A stretch of 6,031 bases of DNA from Anaerolineae bacterium (GTDB lineage: Bacteria; Chloroflexota; Anaerolineae; 4572-78; NAK82): positions 1 through 6,031 of the forward strand of contig JAUVPY010000186.1 of assembly GCA_030598425.1 (NCBI GenBank), written 5' to 3'. Of this stretch, positions 5,955-6,031 are shown piece by piece. Position 1 is the stretch's first letter. Each line of letters starts with the position of its first letter. The notes beneath the pieces were generated by a model. It was given only the letters and a program-made list of their open reading frames with translations. It made no database searches and was not told the origin of the DNA. Made by a program: the position numbers and the translations under genes.

Positions 5955-6031
5955 AAACAATCATCCCCAACACGATACGAGCGAAAGCCCCTCCCGACGA
6001 CGAAGGCTGATCCGCGGGAACTAAAACCCCC
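5955..6031 (-). repeat. Diverged third copy of the B-A intergenic repeat, cut by the window edge
   Basis: Plus-strand bases 5955-5976 match 157-178 at 20 of 22 positions, including the core AACACGAT. This copy has lost the CGCCC/GGGCG pairing seen in the other two. At 6023-6031 AAAACCCCC resembles the beginning of the B hairpin at 1394-1402 (A-run, then C-run), so a B element probably continues beyond the window. Order and orientation would match the other two copies. Confidence 0.5.

Noticed and set aside
1..6031. CRISPR array or tandem repeat locus
   Set aside because: The repeats found are two or three dispersed copies at irregular distances, with no regularly spaced spacers and no cas genes.

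Overview
The window looks like bacterial chromosome with moderately high GC. All recognisable genes and gene remnants lie on the minus strand, separated by hairpin-rich intergenic DNA. The right-hand gene has a textbook Shine-Dalgarno (AAGGAGGAGG). The gene content is a large exported beta-propeller/PPC/InlB-like/PKD protein, a small exported protein with a GTG-x-Y-xx-L motif, and a fragment of a 'NLVQGNYIGTD' beta-helix repeat protein. This mix suits an environmental Chloroflexota (Dehalococcoidia-like) or actinobacterial genome. The assignment is inference from protein style, not from a marker gene.

Layout in the direction of transcription (right to left). At 6031-5804 are the edge of a terminator-like repeat (B''), a diverged A repeat (A''), a candidate extended -10 promoter and a leader hairpin (C''). 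At 5803-2396 is the 1135-aa secreted multidomain protein, followed by a U-less 3' hairpin at 2373-2345. At 2395-2040 there is no gene, but two near-identical 16-bp direct repeats resemble a solo insertion-sequence end. At 2039-1542 is a decayed two-transmembrane ion-channel-like gene, with an in-frame TAA and no selectivity-filter sequence. At 1541-1091 is a chain of minus-strand terminator-like hairpins (B, A, C) and then the leader of the next gene. At 1090-629 is a 153-aa secreted protein with a GTG start. At 577-350 is a beta-helix repeat fragment preceded by a UUCG-loop hairpin. At 300-153 is a second complete B-A repeat pair. The remaining 1-152 shows nothing recognisable.

The two intact genes are both predicted to be exported and each has its own leader, so they are probably separate transcription units. 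Between them lie relics (channel pseudogene, beta-helix fragment, possible IS end), so this reads as an accessory, partly decaying region. The most unusual signal is intergenic. A two-part hairpin repeat (B then A, on the minus strand) occurs at 300-153 and 1422-1350 and appears to begin again at the right edge. A third hairpin type (C) precedes both secreted-protein genes, with the outer stem changed but the inner core retained.
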